Part shown: piece by piece, positions 39,762 to 47,678 of the stretch
Layout: each line of letters opens with the position of its first letter
Numbering within the stretch: the stretch's first letter is position 1
Made by a program: the position numbers and the translations under genes
From: Micromonospora sp. WMMD1082
GTDB lineage: Bacteria; Actinomycetota; Actinomycetes; Mycobacteriales; Micromonosporaceae
Assembly (NCBI RefSeq): GCF_029626175.1
Contig: NZ_JARUBM010000002.1
Coordinates: 248,001-312,000, forward strand
Direction: 5' to 3'
Length of the DNA stretch: 64,000 nucleotides
The notes under the pieces: model-generated
What the model saw: the letters and a program-made list of their open reading frames with translations, nothing else
Database searches by the model: none
Told to the model about the DNA's origin: nothing

Positions 39762-39789
39762 GTTGTGGACGACGCGACGCCCTGTGGAC
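39762..39789 (-). promoter_or_regulatory. Paired TCCACA element upstream of the M23 gene
   Basis: Read on the minus strand: GTCCACAGGGC (39789-39779), 8 nt, then GTCCACAAC (39770-39762), ending 51 nt before the M23 start. The layout matches the yraN-upstream element (11-nt box, 8-nt spacer, 9-nt box). Each TCCACA box is close to a DnaA box. Confidence 0.6.
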
Positions 39790-39952
39790 AGTCCGCGCGG
39801 AAGAGAATGATCTGTTATGCGTGGGCTAACCCGGACCGGTCACGGCTTGCGGCAACGTGGGCTGTCGCGCCGGGTGGGAGGGCCCAACTTGCCGCATCTG
39901 GTGACCTCGGCCTGGGCCGCCGAGGGTACGCGGACCGCACTAGGGTCGGGAC

Positions 39953-40606
39953 GTGACGTCTGACTGGTACGCCTGGCACCACCACTACGAGGACTCGGCC
40001 TCGTCGTTGTCGCGGCGGCTGGCGGAGGTGCGCCTGCGGATCGCCGCCGCGCTGGACGAGGCACCGCCGGGGTCGCTGCGGGCGGTCAGCCTCTGCGCCG
40101 GGCAGGGACGGGACCTGATTCCCGTGCTGGCGGCCCATCCGCGCGGCGGCGACGTGACCGCCCGGCTGGTCGAGCTCGACCCGCGCAACGTCGAGTTGGC
40201 CCGTACGGCCGCCCGCGAGGCCGGACTGCCCGGGGTCGAGGTGGTGCGCGGCGACGCGGCCCGTACCGACGCGTACGCCCCGCTCACGCCGGCCGACCTG
40301 GTGCTGGTCTGCGGCGTCTTCGGCAACATCTCCGACGCCGACGTGCGTGCCACGGTCCGCCACTGCGCCTCGCTCTGCGCCACCGGCGGGACCGTCTTCT
40401 GGACCCGGCACCGGCGCGCTCCGGATCTGGTCCCGACGATCTGCGAGTGGTTCGCGGAGGACGGGTTCGAGGCGGTCGCGGTGAGCACCCCGGCGGAGGG
40501 GGTCGGCGTGGGCGTGCACCGATTCCTCGGTACGCCCCGGCCGCTGCTCACCGGAGCGACGATGTTCGAGTTCACCGGGCGCCCGCAGCCCGCCCAACCG
40601 GTCTGA
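39953..40606 (+). CDS. Class I SAM-dependent methyltransferase
   Basis: 217 residues from a GTG. Motif I is unusual (VSLCAGQGRDL in place of the common LDxGxGxG), followed by VELDPRNVELA and LVCGVFGNISDADV. It belongs to a family of uncharacterised actinobacterial methyltransferases. It lies between the M23 and DUF2469 genes and is convergent with DUF2469. The C-terminal region TGATMFEFTGRPQPA lacks a recognised motif. Confidence 0.85.
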   Translation: MTSDWYAWHHHYEDSASSLSRRLAEVRLRIAAALDEAPPGSLRAVSLCAGQGRDLIPVLAAHPRGGDVTARLVELDPRNVELARTAAREAGLPGVEVVRGDAARTDAYAPLTPADLVLVCGVFGNISDADVRATVRHCASLCATGGTVFWTRHRRAPDLVPTICEWFAEDGFEAVAVSTPAEGVGVGVHRFLGTPRPLLTGATMFEFTGRPQPAQPV

Positions 40607-40705
40607 CCGCGCACGGCTGGAGAGGCCGACGTCGTTCAACTGTGGACAGCGATGCGGTGTGGCAACGGCGGGTGGGGTCGGCCGCCGCCCGGGGCGGTAC
40701 GCGGA

Positions 40706-41029
40706 TCAGCCGCCGAAGCCGGAGTCGGCGGGGAGGGAGATGTCGGGCTTCTCCAGCTCCTCGACGTTGACGTCCTTGAACGTCATAACACGCACATTCT
40801 TCACGAACCGGGCAGGGCGGTACATGTCCCACACCCAGGCGTCGTGCATCTCGACCTCGAAGTAGACCTCGCCGTCGGAGTTGCGCACGTGCAGATCGAC
40901 CTGGTTGGCCAGGTAGAACCGGCGCTCAGTCTCCACCACGTAGGAGAACTGGCGGACGATGTCGCGGTACTCCCGGTAGAGCTGGAGCTCCATCTCGGTC
41001 TCGTACTTCTCGAGATCTTCCGCGCTCAT
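40706..41029 (-). CDS. DUF2469 protein
   Basis: 107 residues from the ATG at 41029 (GGCGGAG 5 nt upstream). The segment SAEDLEKYETEMELQLYREY is the family start, and YRPARFVKNVRVMTFKDVN is near the end. DUF2469 is an actinobacterial family of unknown function that almost always lies after rnhB. Its ATG overlaps the rnhB stop by four nucleotides. Confidence 0.93.
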   Translation of the reverse strand: MSAEDLEKYETEMELQLYREYRDIVRQFSYVVETERRFYLANQVDLHVRNSDGEVYFEVEMHDAWVWDMYRPARFVKNVRVMTFKDVNVEELEKPDISLPADSGFGG

Positions 41030-41838
41030 CGCACTCCGCCTTCCATGACCACATCTTCCCCCACCGGCGCCGGAGGCCGAGGCTGCTCGCTCAACGCCAC
41101 GCCGACGGTACCCCCTGCGGCGCCCGAGCGCTCCATCGGCTCGTCCGGGCTTGCGCCCGGCGGTCGCCGGGCGCGAGGCGGACGGCCATCGAGACCCGAG
41201 ACGGTGGCCACGTTGATGTAGGAGAACCGGTGCTCCCGACAGGGCCCACGCTCGCGCAACGCGGCAGTGTGCTCCGCGGTGACGTACCCCTTGTGCTCGG
41301 CGAACCCGTAGCCGGGATGCGCGGCGTCCAGGTCGACCATGATCCGATCCCGAGTGACCTTGGCGAGCACGCTCGCCGCCGCCACGCACGCGGCCACCCG
41401 GTCGCCCTTCCAGACCGCCAGCCCGGGCACGCCCAGGCCGTCGACGCCGAACCCGTCGGTCAGCACGTACTCCGGCCGGACGGTCAGCGAGGCCAGCGCC
41501 CGTCGCATGGCGGCCAGGTTGCACACGTGCAGCCCACGGGCGTCGACCTCGTCGGCCGGGATGACCACCACGGCGTACGCCAGCGCGCGCTCGACGATCT
41601 CGTCGTGGACCCGCTCCCGGCTGGCCGGCGTGAGCAGCTTGGAGTCGGCCAGCCCTTCGATCTCGCCCCGCCGCCCCTCCGGCAGCACCGCGGCGGCGGC
41701 CACCAGCGGCCCCGCACAGGCGCCCCGGCCGGCCTCGTCGGCGCCGGCGACGTGCCGGAAGCCCCGTCGTTGCAGGGCGCGCTCCAGCGCGTAGAGCCCG
41801 GCCTCACGGCGCACCACGGTACGCGGTGGGGTCAGCAT
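41026..41838 (-). CDS. rnhB: Ribonuclease HII
   Basis: 270 residues from the ATG at 41838. RNase HII removes RNA from RNA-DNA hybrids and single ribonucleotides in DNA. The acidic catalytic residues are visible: Asp34-Glu35 in AGADEAGRGACAG, then VLTDGFGV, with HKGY further on. A 50-residue hydrophilic tail extends past the usual end. It overlaps the NUDIX gene by 7 nt and is coupled to DUF2469. Confidence 0.95.
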   Translation of the reverse strand: MLTPPRTVVRREAGLYALERALQRRGFRHVAGADEAGRGACAGPLVAAAAVLPEGRRGEIEGLADSKLLTPASRERVHDEIVERALAYAVVVIPADEVDARGLHVCNLAAMRRALASLTVRPEYVLTDGFGVDGLGVPGLAVWKGDRVAACVAAASVLAKVTRDRIMVDLDAAHPGYGFAEHKGYVTAEHTAALRERGPCREHRFSYINVATVSGLDGRPPRARRPPGASPDEPMERSGAAGGTVGVALSEQPRPPAPVGEDVVMEGGVR

Positions 41839-42311
41839 GCGGCGCCTCCCGCCGTGCCGGCCAGCGCACGGGCCAGCACATCGGCCACGTCCGACGGGTA
41901 GCACCGTTCGTCGGTGGCGCGCAGTTCCCGCGCCGACCACCAGCGGTGCCCGTCGACGGTGCCCCGCTCCAGCTCGCTGAAACCGGCCGTATCGACCTCG
42001 TGTGCGGCCACCCGCACCAGGAAGAACTGCTGCTCCTGGCGATACCACACGCCGTCGAACGGAAACTCGATCAGGTCGGCGTAAACGGGCTCGCCGACCT
42101 GGGCCGGGGCCAACCGCAGCCCGGTCTCCTCCGCCAGCTCACGCGCCGCGCCCTGCGCGTAGGTCTCACCCGCGTCGAGCCCGCCACCGGGGGTGAACCA
42201 CCAGCGCCCGTGCTCCGGACGGGCCGGGTCGAAGCCGCGGAACAGCAGCAACCGGCCGGCAGCGTCGACCAGGAGCACACGCGCGGCGCGCCTCGGGGTG
42301 TAGACCGTCAC
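41832..42311 (-). CDS. NUDIX hydrolase
   Basis: 159 residues from the GTG at 42311; the frame runs further upstream but without similarity. The Nudix box is complete: GGGLDAGETYAQGAARELAE then ETGL. It hydrolyses a nucleoside diphosphate linked to another group; the substrate is not predicted. The gene is inserted between lepB and rnhB, compared with M. tuberculosis where these are adjacent. It overlaps rnhB by 7 nt. Confidence 0.93.
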   Translation of the reverse strand: MTVYTPRRAARVLLVDAAGRLLLFRGFDPARPEHGRWWFTPGGGLDAGETYAQGAARELAEETGLRLAPAQVGEPVYADLIEFPFDGVWYRQEQQFFLVRVAAHEVDTAGFSELERGTVDGHRWWSARELRATDERCYPSDVADVLARALAGTAGGAAC

Positions 42312-42423
42312 CGCACCAGACTGCCAGACGCCGCCGACAACGCCCACGCCCCGTGCCACGGGCGCGTCACCCCGTCCGCACCATCCACCCGGCCGCTGCC
42401 GCGCGGGCGATCGTCGCACCCGG

Positions 42424-43059
42424 TCAGGGCGTCGGGATCGCCTCGAACTGGTCCGGCACGGTCAGCAGGGTGGCCCGGTCGAACGGCCAGAAGATCGTGA
42501 AGGCCCGGCCCACCACGTCCTGCTCCGGGATGGTGGCGAACTCGACGTTCTGGCTGGACTGTTGGTAGTGCTCCAGCGAGTCGCCGGACGCGGAGCGGTG
42601 GTCACCCATCACCCAGAGCCGCCCCTGCGGGATGACGACGTCGAACTCCTGGTCCGCCGGCTTGTCCCGGTGGCCGTCGATGGAGAAGATGTACGGCTCG
42701 TCCAGCGACGCGCCGTTGATCATCAGGCGGTCCTGGTCGTCGCAGCAGACCACCTGGTCGCCGCCGACCCCGATCACCCGCTTGATGAAGTCCTCCCCGG
42801 CGGGGTTGCCGCTCCACTCGACCGGCGCCTTGAAGACGATCACCTCGCCCCGGTGCGGCGACCGGAAGTGGTAGACGAGCTTGTTGACCAGCACCCGATC
42901 GTCGATCTTGAGAGTGTTCTCCATGGACGGCGAGGGGATGAAGAAGGTCTGCAGCACGAAGGCGCGTACGAGTACCGCGACCACGATCGCCACCCCGAGG
43001 AGGATGGGCAGTTCCTTCCAGAACGAATGGCGCGACTTGTCGGTCTGCTCGTCAATCAC
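42424..43059 (-). CDS. lepB: Signal peptidase I (second of a tandem pair)
   Basis: 211 residues from a GTG that overlaps the upstream lepB stop by 4 nt. One N-terminal membrane helix (about 17-37) precedes the catalytic Ser45 (SPSMENTL) and the Lys93 general base (DFIKRVIG). The C-terminal signature includes GDHRSASGDS. It cleaves Sec and Tat signal peptides on the outer membrane face. Tandem lepB genes may share or divide substrates. Confidence 0.95.
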   Translation of the reverse strand: MIDEQTDKSRHSFWKELPILLGVAIVVAVLVRAFVLQTFFIPSPSMENTLKIDDRVLVNKLVYHFRSPHRGEVIVFKAPVEWSGNPAGEDFIKRVIGVGGDQVVCCDDQDRLMINGASLDEPYIFSIDGHRDKPADQEFDVVIPQGRLWVMGDHRSASGDSLEHYQQSSQNVEFATIPEQDVVGRAFTIFWPFDRATLLTVPDQFEAIPTP

Positions 43060-43940
43060 GGAAGGAGCCTACGTTGCCCGGCTGAATGCCACCGTCCGGA
43101 ACGCGCGAGAATGGACAGCGTTGCCGCAATCGGGAGAAGCAGGACCACGCCACCGTCGGGTGTGGGGCGTACCGGCTCGGCATCGTCGGTCGCCGAGGGC
43201 GGCGGGGCGACGCCCTCGAAGGTCTCGGGCACCGGCAGCGAGTGCCATCGGTGGGACGGCCAGACCACCGCGAACGCGCGCCCCACCACGTTGTCGATCG
43301 GCACCGTGCCCTGGCATCGCGCGTCCTGCGAGACCAGCCGGTGGTCGCCGAGGACGAACATCTGCCCGGGCGGTACGACGATCTCCTCGAACCGCCGGGA
43401 GCGGCACTCCTGCGGATTCGGCGGGAGATCCAGCGGCGAATCCCGCAGGACGTACGCCGACTCGTCCAGCGGGGTGCCGTTGACCAGCACCCGCCCCTCG
43501 TCGTCGCAGCAGCTCACCCGGTCTCCGGGCAGTGCGATCACGCGCTTGATGAAGTCCTTCTCACCCGGACGGCTGACGCCGACCAGGTCGCCGATCGTAC
43601 GGCCGACCTTGTCGGCGAAGCCCTTGGGCGGCTGCGCGTCGACCTGCGGAACCCACTGGTCGGTGCCCCGGAAGACCACCACCTCGCCGCGCTCCGGATC
43701 CCGCACGTTGTAGACGATCTTGTTAACCACGACGCGGTCACCGATGAGCAGGGTGTCCTCCATCGACCCGGAGGGGATGAAGAACGCCTGGAGCAGGAAG
43801 CTGCGAATCAGCACCGCGAGGCAGAAGGCGACGATGAGCAGCAGCGGCAGCTCCTGCCAGAGCGGCATCTGCGGCCGGCCGCGCCGGGTACGCCGGCGCC
43901 ACGGATCGGCCGCGCCGCTGTCGTCAAGCGCCTGTACCAC
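43056..43940 (-). CDS. lepB: Signal peptidase I (first of a tandem pair)
   Basis: 294 residues from a GTG. N-terminal membrane anchor (about 31-52), catalytic Ser59 (PSGSMEDTL) and Lys132 (FIKRVIALPG), and the GDHRLVSQD motif. Unlike the second copy it has an insertion near 100-125 and an additional C-terminal hydrophobic segment (GGVVLLLPIAATLSI), suggesting two membrane anchors. In Streptomyces up to four such genes lie in tandem near rplS. Confidence 0.94.
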   Translation of the reverse strand: MVQALDDSGAADPWRRRTRRGRPQMPLWQELPLLLIVAFCLAVLIRSFLLQAFFIPSGSMEDTLLIGDRVVVNKIVYNVRDPERGEVVVFRGTDQWVPQVDAQPPKGFADKVGRTIGDLVGVSRPGEKDFIKRVIALPGDRVSCCDDEGRVLVNGTPLDESAYVLRDSPLDLPPNPQECRSRRFEEIVVPPGQMFVLGDHRLVSQDARCQGTVPIDNVVGRAFAVVWPSHRWHSLPVPETFEGVAPPPSATDDAEPVRPTPDGGVVLLLPIAATLSILARSGRWHSAGQRRLLP

Positions 43941-43965
43941 GCCTACTCCCCGGTCCGCAGAAACG

Positions 43966-44007
43966 ACTACCGCCCGGGAGCCTCGTCGAAGCTCCCCGGG
44001 CGGTAGT
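43966..44007 (-). terminator. rplS-downstream hairpin
   Basis: A 15-bp GC-rich stem with one bulge (43966-43980 with 43992-44007) and an 11-nt loop lies about 120 nt past the rplS stop and 26 nt before the first lepB start. It can end the rpsP-rplS transcript, though a possible 40-codon ORF (43967-44089) runs into it. Confidence 0.75.
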
Positions 44008-44123
44008 GGAGGTCGCCCGCCACGCCGGGCGGGTCGCCGTCCCGCTGCGCCCGTACGACCAGGGTAGTGCGGACCGGCCAGTACGGCATACGCGCAGCTC
44101 GGGCGGCGTGGCGCAGCGCGAGG

Positions 44124-44480
44124 TCAGCTCGGCTGCTTCTCGCGCAGCTCCTTGATCTTGGCCTTCTTGCCCCGCAGCTCACGCAGGTAGTAGAGCTTGG
44201 CGCGGCGGACGTCACCGCGGGTCACGACCTCGATCCGGTCGATGGCCGGGCTGTTGATCGGGTAGGTGCGCTCGACACCGACGCCGAAGCTGAGCTTGCG
44301 GACGGTGAAGGTCTCGCGCAGCCCGTCACCCTGGCGGCGGATGACGACGCCCTGGAAGATCTGGACCCGGGACCGGTTGCCCTCGACGACCCGCGCGTGC
44401 ACCTTGACGGTGTCACCGGCGCGGAAGTCGGGCAGGTCGGTGCGCTTCGACTGGGCGTCAAGGGCGTCCAGGATGTTCAT
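44124..44480 (-). CDS. rplS: 50S ribosomal protein L19
   Basis: 118 residues from the ATG at 44480, the usual length (GAGGA about 9 nt upstream). The segments [16 protein letters not shown] and [12 protein letters not shown] are the family start, and [18 protein letters not shown] closes it. L19 sits at the 30S-50S interface. It is downstream of trmD with a 144-nt gap, as in most bacteria. Confidence 0.98.
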   Translation of the reverse strand: MNILDALDAQSKRTDLPDFRAGDTVKVHARVVEGNRSRVQIFQGVVIRRQGDGLRETFTVRKLSFGVGVERTYPINSPAIDRIEVVTRGDVRRAKLYYLRELRGKKAKIKELREKQPS

Positions 44481-44624
44481 CGCGGTGTCCTCGTGAGGCT
44501 CACGGCGCACCGTCAATCGGCGCGCGGATGGGTGATACTGATCTCCGGGTGGTGGCCGGTGCGGACCGGCCCCAGTCGAAGATCCTCGCAGCCGTCCACG
44601 GCGCAGACGACTGCGGCAACCCCT

Positions 44625-45398
44625 CTACTTTGCCACATCCGGTCCGGGCACCTGAAATCCGGCCCGATCCAAGGCGGCGACGTCCCGTTTGTCCAGGCTC
44701 TGCGGATCGAGCGCGGCGAGCATGTCGGGCCGGCGGTGACCGGTCCGGGCCAGTGCCTCGTCCCGGCGCCAGCGGGCGATCCGGCCGTGGTCGCCGGAGC
44801 GGAGCACCTCCGGCACCTCCAGCCCGCGCCACGTCGCCGGTTTGGTGTACATCGGCGCCTCGAGCAGCCCGTGCGCGTGCGACTCCTCGGCCAGGGAGCC
44901 GGCGTTGCCGAGCACCCCGGGCAGCAGCCGGGTCACCGCCTCCAGGATCACCAGGACCGCCACCTCGCCGCCGAAGAGCACATAGTCACCGAGGCTGACC
45001 TCGGTGACCGGCATCCGGGTCGCGGCGTGATCGAGAACCCGCTGGTCGATCCCCTCGTACCGGCCGCAGGCGAACAGCAGCTGCGGCTCGGCGGCCAGTT
45101 CCTGGGCCAGCGCCTGGGTGAACGGCGTCCCGGCCGGTGAGGGGACCAGCAACCGCGGCGGGGGCAACTCCGCCGGTGCGAGGGCGTCCAGCGCCTCACC
45201 CCACGGCTCGGGCCGCATCACCATGCCGGGCCCGCCGCCGTACGGGGTGTCGTCGACGGTGCGGTGCACGTCGTGGGTCCAGTCGCGCAGATCGTGTACG
45301 ACCAACCGCAGGGTGCCGTTGGCCCGGGCCTTGCCGACCAACGACAGGTCCAGCGGGGCGAAGTACTCCGGGAAGATCGACACGATGTCGACGCGCAT
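44625..45398 (-). CDS. trmD: tRNA (guanine37-N1)-methyltransferase
   Basis: 257 residues from the ATG at 45398. TrmD is a SPOUT-fold enzyme; the SAM-binding trefoil-knot region is seen as [13 protein letters not shown] and [12 protein letters not shown], and [12 protein letters not shown] is another family motif. It methylates G37 to prevent frameshifting. It follows rimM with a 16-nt gap. Confidence 0.97.
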   Translation of the reverse strand: MRVDIVSIFPEYFAPLDLSLVGKARANGTLRLVVHDLRDWTHDVHRTVDDTPYGGGPGMVMRPEPWGEALDALAPAELPPPRLLVPSPAGTPFTQALAQELAAEPQLLFACGRYEGIDQRVLDHAATRMPVTEVSLGDYVLFGGEVAVLVILEAVTRLLPGVLGNAGSLAEESHAHGLLEAPMYTKPATWRGLEVPEVLRSGDHGRIARWRRDEALARTGHRRPDMLAALDPQSLDKRDVAALDRAGFQVPGPDVAK

Positions 45399-45414
45399 CA
45401 GGGGTGCTCCCGGG

Positions 45415-45984
45415 CTAGAGATCGAGCAGGCCGCCGGGCGGGTCCACCACGACGCGGCCACTGGCGAGATCGACCTCGGGGACGATGGCCTTGACAAACG
45501 GGATCAACGCGGTACGCCCCTCCGGGCGCCGCAGTACCAGCAGGTCGGAGGCGGGGGCGTGGTCGATCCGGGCCACCTCGCCCAACCGTTCGCCGGTCGG
45601 GGTGACCACGGCCAGGCCCACCAGCTGGTGGTCGTGGAACTCCTCCGGATCCTCCGGGGCGGCGATGTCGGCGCTGTCCACCGCGAGCAGGGTGCCGCGG
45701 AGCGCCTCGGCGACGTCGCGGTCCAGCACCGCCTCGAAGGCGATCAGCATCCGCCCCTGGTGCCAGCGGGCGGACTCCACGGTCAGCGCGTCGGGCACCT
45801 GGTACGACACTCCTGGGCCGGCGGACGGGTGCTCCGCGACCCGACCGGGGGCGGGCGCCCCCGGCACGGTGCGCAACACCATGCCGGGGGCGAACCGCGT
45901 CTCGGGCTCGTCGGTACGCACCTCCACGGTGACCTCACCGCGGATGCCGTGCGGCTTGCCGATCCTGCCGACGATGAGCTGCAT
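45415..45984 (-). CDS. rimM: 16S rRNA processing protein RimM
   Basis: 189 residues. The N-terminal domain has [17 protein letters not shown], and the C-terminal PRC-barrel domain ends with [14 protein letters not shown]. It assists 30S assembly and binds S19. The start overlaps the KH-protein stop by one base, so the two are coupled. Confidence 0.95.
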   Translation of the reverse strand: MQLIVGRIGKPHGIRGEVTVEVRTDEPETRFAPGMVLRTVPGAPAPGRVAEHPSAGPGVSYQVPDALTVESARWHQGRMLIAFEAVLDRDVAEALRGTLLAVDSADIAAPEDPEEFHDHQLVGLAVVTPTGERLGEVARIDHAPASDLLVLRRPEGRTALIPFVKAIVPEVDLASGRVVVDPPGGLLDL

Positions 45985-46217
45985 CAGTACGAGTCGACGA
46001 TGTCGACGCGTACGCCGCGCCCACCGATGGAGCCGATCACCTGGCGCAGCGCCTTGGCGGTCCGGCCGGACCGCCCGATCACGGTGCCCAGGTCCTCGGG
46101 ATGCACCCGGACCTCCAGCCGCTTGCCCCGACGGGAGTCGACCATCCGGACGCGCACGTCGTCGGGATGGTCGACGATGCCCTTGACCAGGTGCTCCAGC
46201 GCCGGCCGCAGTTCCAT
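45984..46217 (-). CDS. khpA: KH-domain RNA-binding protein KhpA
   Basis: 77 residues. The GxxG loop of the KH fold is IGRSGRTAKAL with the surrounding VRVHPEDLGTVIG. The family is small and conserved between rpsP and rimM in Gram-positives, and is known as KhpA, with a partner KhpB. It probably binds RNA broadly. It lies 1 nt after the rpsP stop. Confidence 0.93.
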   Translation of the reverse strand: MELRPALEHLVKGIVDHPDDVRVRMVDSRRGKRLEVRVHPEDLGTVIGRSGRTAKALRQVIGSIGGRGVRVDIVDSY

Positions 46218-46218
46218 G

Positions 46219-46707
46219 TCAGGCCTGCTCGCCGGAGTCCGCGGCGGGCTGCTCCTCGGCCTTCGGCGTCTCAGCCTTCGGCGTCTCGGCCTTCGGTGCC
46301 TCGGCCTTCGGTGCCTCGGCGGCCTTGGCGGCCTTCTTCGCCGGCTTGGCCGGGGTGTCCGCCACGCCGGCGGCGGCCTTCGCCTCGGCCTCGTAGGCCG
46401 CCTTGCGGTCGGCCCGCTCGGGAGCGACCTTCAGCGGCGGCGGGGCCGGCAGGCCCTTGAACTTCTGCCAGTCACCGGTCAGCTCCAGCAGCCGCTGCAC
46501 CGCCTCGCTCGGCTGCGCGCCGACGGACAGCCAGTACTGGACCCGCTCCGACTTGACCTCGATCACCGAAGGGTCCTCCTTCGGCTGGTAGATCCCGACG
46601 AACTCGATCGCCCGGCCGTCGCGCTTGGTGCGCGAGTCGGCGATGACGATGCGGTACTGCGGGTTGCGGATCTTGCCCATCCGCAGGAGCCGGATCTTTA
46701 CGGCCAC
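46219..46707 (-). CDS. rpsP: 30S ribosomal protein S16 with Lys/Ala/Pro/Glu tail
   Basis: 162 residues from a GTG; the S16 core ([20 protein letters not shown], then [15 protein letters not shown]) occupies about 1-85. The remaining 75 residues are an Ala/Lys/Pro/Glu-rich tail with at least four copies of the repeated unit [10 protein letters not shown], absent in E. coli S16 (82 residues). It is first in the rpsP-khpA-rimM-trmD-rplS run. Confidence 0.96.
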   Translation of the reverse strand: MAVKIRLLRMGKIRNPQYRIVIADSRTKRDGRAIEFVGIYQPKEDPSVIEVKSERVQYWLSVGAQPSEAVQRLLELTGDWQKFKGLPAPPPLKVAPERADRKAAYEAEAKAAAGVADTPAKPAKKAAKAAEAPKAEAPKAETPKAETPKAEEQPAADSGEQA

Positions 46708-46737
46708 GGTTGTTTCGCTCCTGTTGCGATCTCACCG

Positions 46738-46786
46738 ACCCCACATGGGCGGTGTGCATGGGTGAGCGCCAACGGCACAGTGGGGT
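46738..46786 (-). promoter_or_regulatory. Possible rpsP leader stem
   Basis: ACCCCAC (46738-46744) pairs with GTGGGGT (46780-46786) across a 35-nt loop about 30-80 nt upstream of rpsP, with a smaller inner GGCG/CGCC pairing. This may be a ribosomal-protein leader structure; a minus-strand CAGAAT near 46871 could be the -10. Support is weak. Confidence 0.25.
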
Positions 46787-46957
46787 TGGGCCGGAGACCG
46801 CTCGGGTGGACTGGCGACGCGCCCGGGTTAGAGGGCGCCGGACACGCGCCGGATACCAGCCAGCCATTCTGCCAGATCCCTCCCGGATCGCTCACACCGG
46901 ACCGGCCCGGTTCCCCCGACAAGGCACGGACGTGACGAGAAACACACCCAGGGTCGG

Positions 46958-47605
46958 TCAGCGTACCGGCGGTCGGTCCCAGCCGTCGGGCAGGCGATCG
47001 GGGACGGTCCAGCCCGCCGGCGGGGTGAAGTCGCACCAGGTGCCGTCGAAGGGGAAGGCGCCGGCCTCGGCGAGGGCGATCACCCGCTTGCCCTCGGCCC
47101 GCACGGCCGCCTCGTCGGTGACCCAGTAGTGCTCCGGGAAGGCCAGCCGCTCGACGAACTCGTCCTCGTCCTTCCACTCCCAGCTGCGGTCCGGACGCAC
47201 CCACACGTCGAGATCCTGGTCCACCATGTCGATGCCGGCCAGCCCGCCATCGTCCCAGCGGATGCCGGTCTCCTCCAGGTTGACGTACCAGCCGGTGAAG
47301 CATCCCCACCCGTCCCGGAACCACCAGACGGAGTGGGCCGCGCCGGTGGGCAGGTACTTCAACAGGGGCGGGCCGTTCCAGCGGCCCTGCGCCAGGCGGT
47401 ACGTCGGGGTGAGCCACTCGCGGAACGGCACCGCCCGCATGCCCAGCCCGGCCTCGTTCACCTCGCCGGCGACCGGCGACCCCTCGGCCACCCAGAGCAG
47501 CAGGCCCCGCTCGTCGTCGCTGACCACCCGGGCGGGCCGGACCCACCCGATCCGCCCCCGCCGCACGTTGCGGTGCACCACCAGCCGGCCCGGCTCGAAC
47601 CTCAC
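46958..47605 (-). CDS. DUF402-domain protein (FomD-like)
   Basis: 215 residues from a GTG. The C-terminal half contains the DUF402 motif, with HSVWWFRDGWGCFTGWYVNL and DQDLDVWVRPDRSWEWKDED, both matching the FomD fold. FomD hydrolyses nucleotide-phosphonate esters in fosfomycin synthesis; related proteins hydrolyse nucleoside diphosphates. The biological role here is unknown. It lies alone between rpsP and proS on the minus strand. Confidence 0.85.
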   Translation of the reverse strand: MRFEPGRLVVHRNVRRGRIGWVRPARVVSDDERGLLLWVAEGSPVAGEVNEAGLGMRAVPFREWLTPTYRLAQGRWNGPPLLKYLPTGAAHSVWWFRDGWGCFTGWYVNLEETGIRWDDGGLAGIDMVDQDLDVWVRPDRSWEWKDEDEFVERLAFPEHYWVTDEAAVRAEGKRVIALAEAGAFPFDGTWCDFTPPAGWTVPDRLPDGWDRPPVR

Positions 47606-47678
47606 GCCCCGACCCTACCGGCCACCAGCGCGCACGCGGCGGTGCGACATCCGCCGCCGCCCGCCCCTCCTCGGCAGG

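Noticed and set aside
33435..39789. A replication origin from the DnaA-like boxes
   Set aside because: Only about five degenerate boxes, not clustered, and dnaA/dnaN are absent; a promoter element is more likely.
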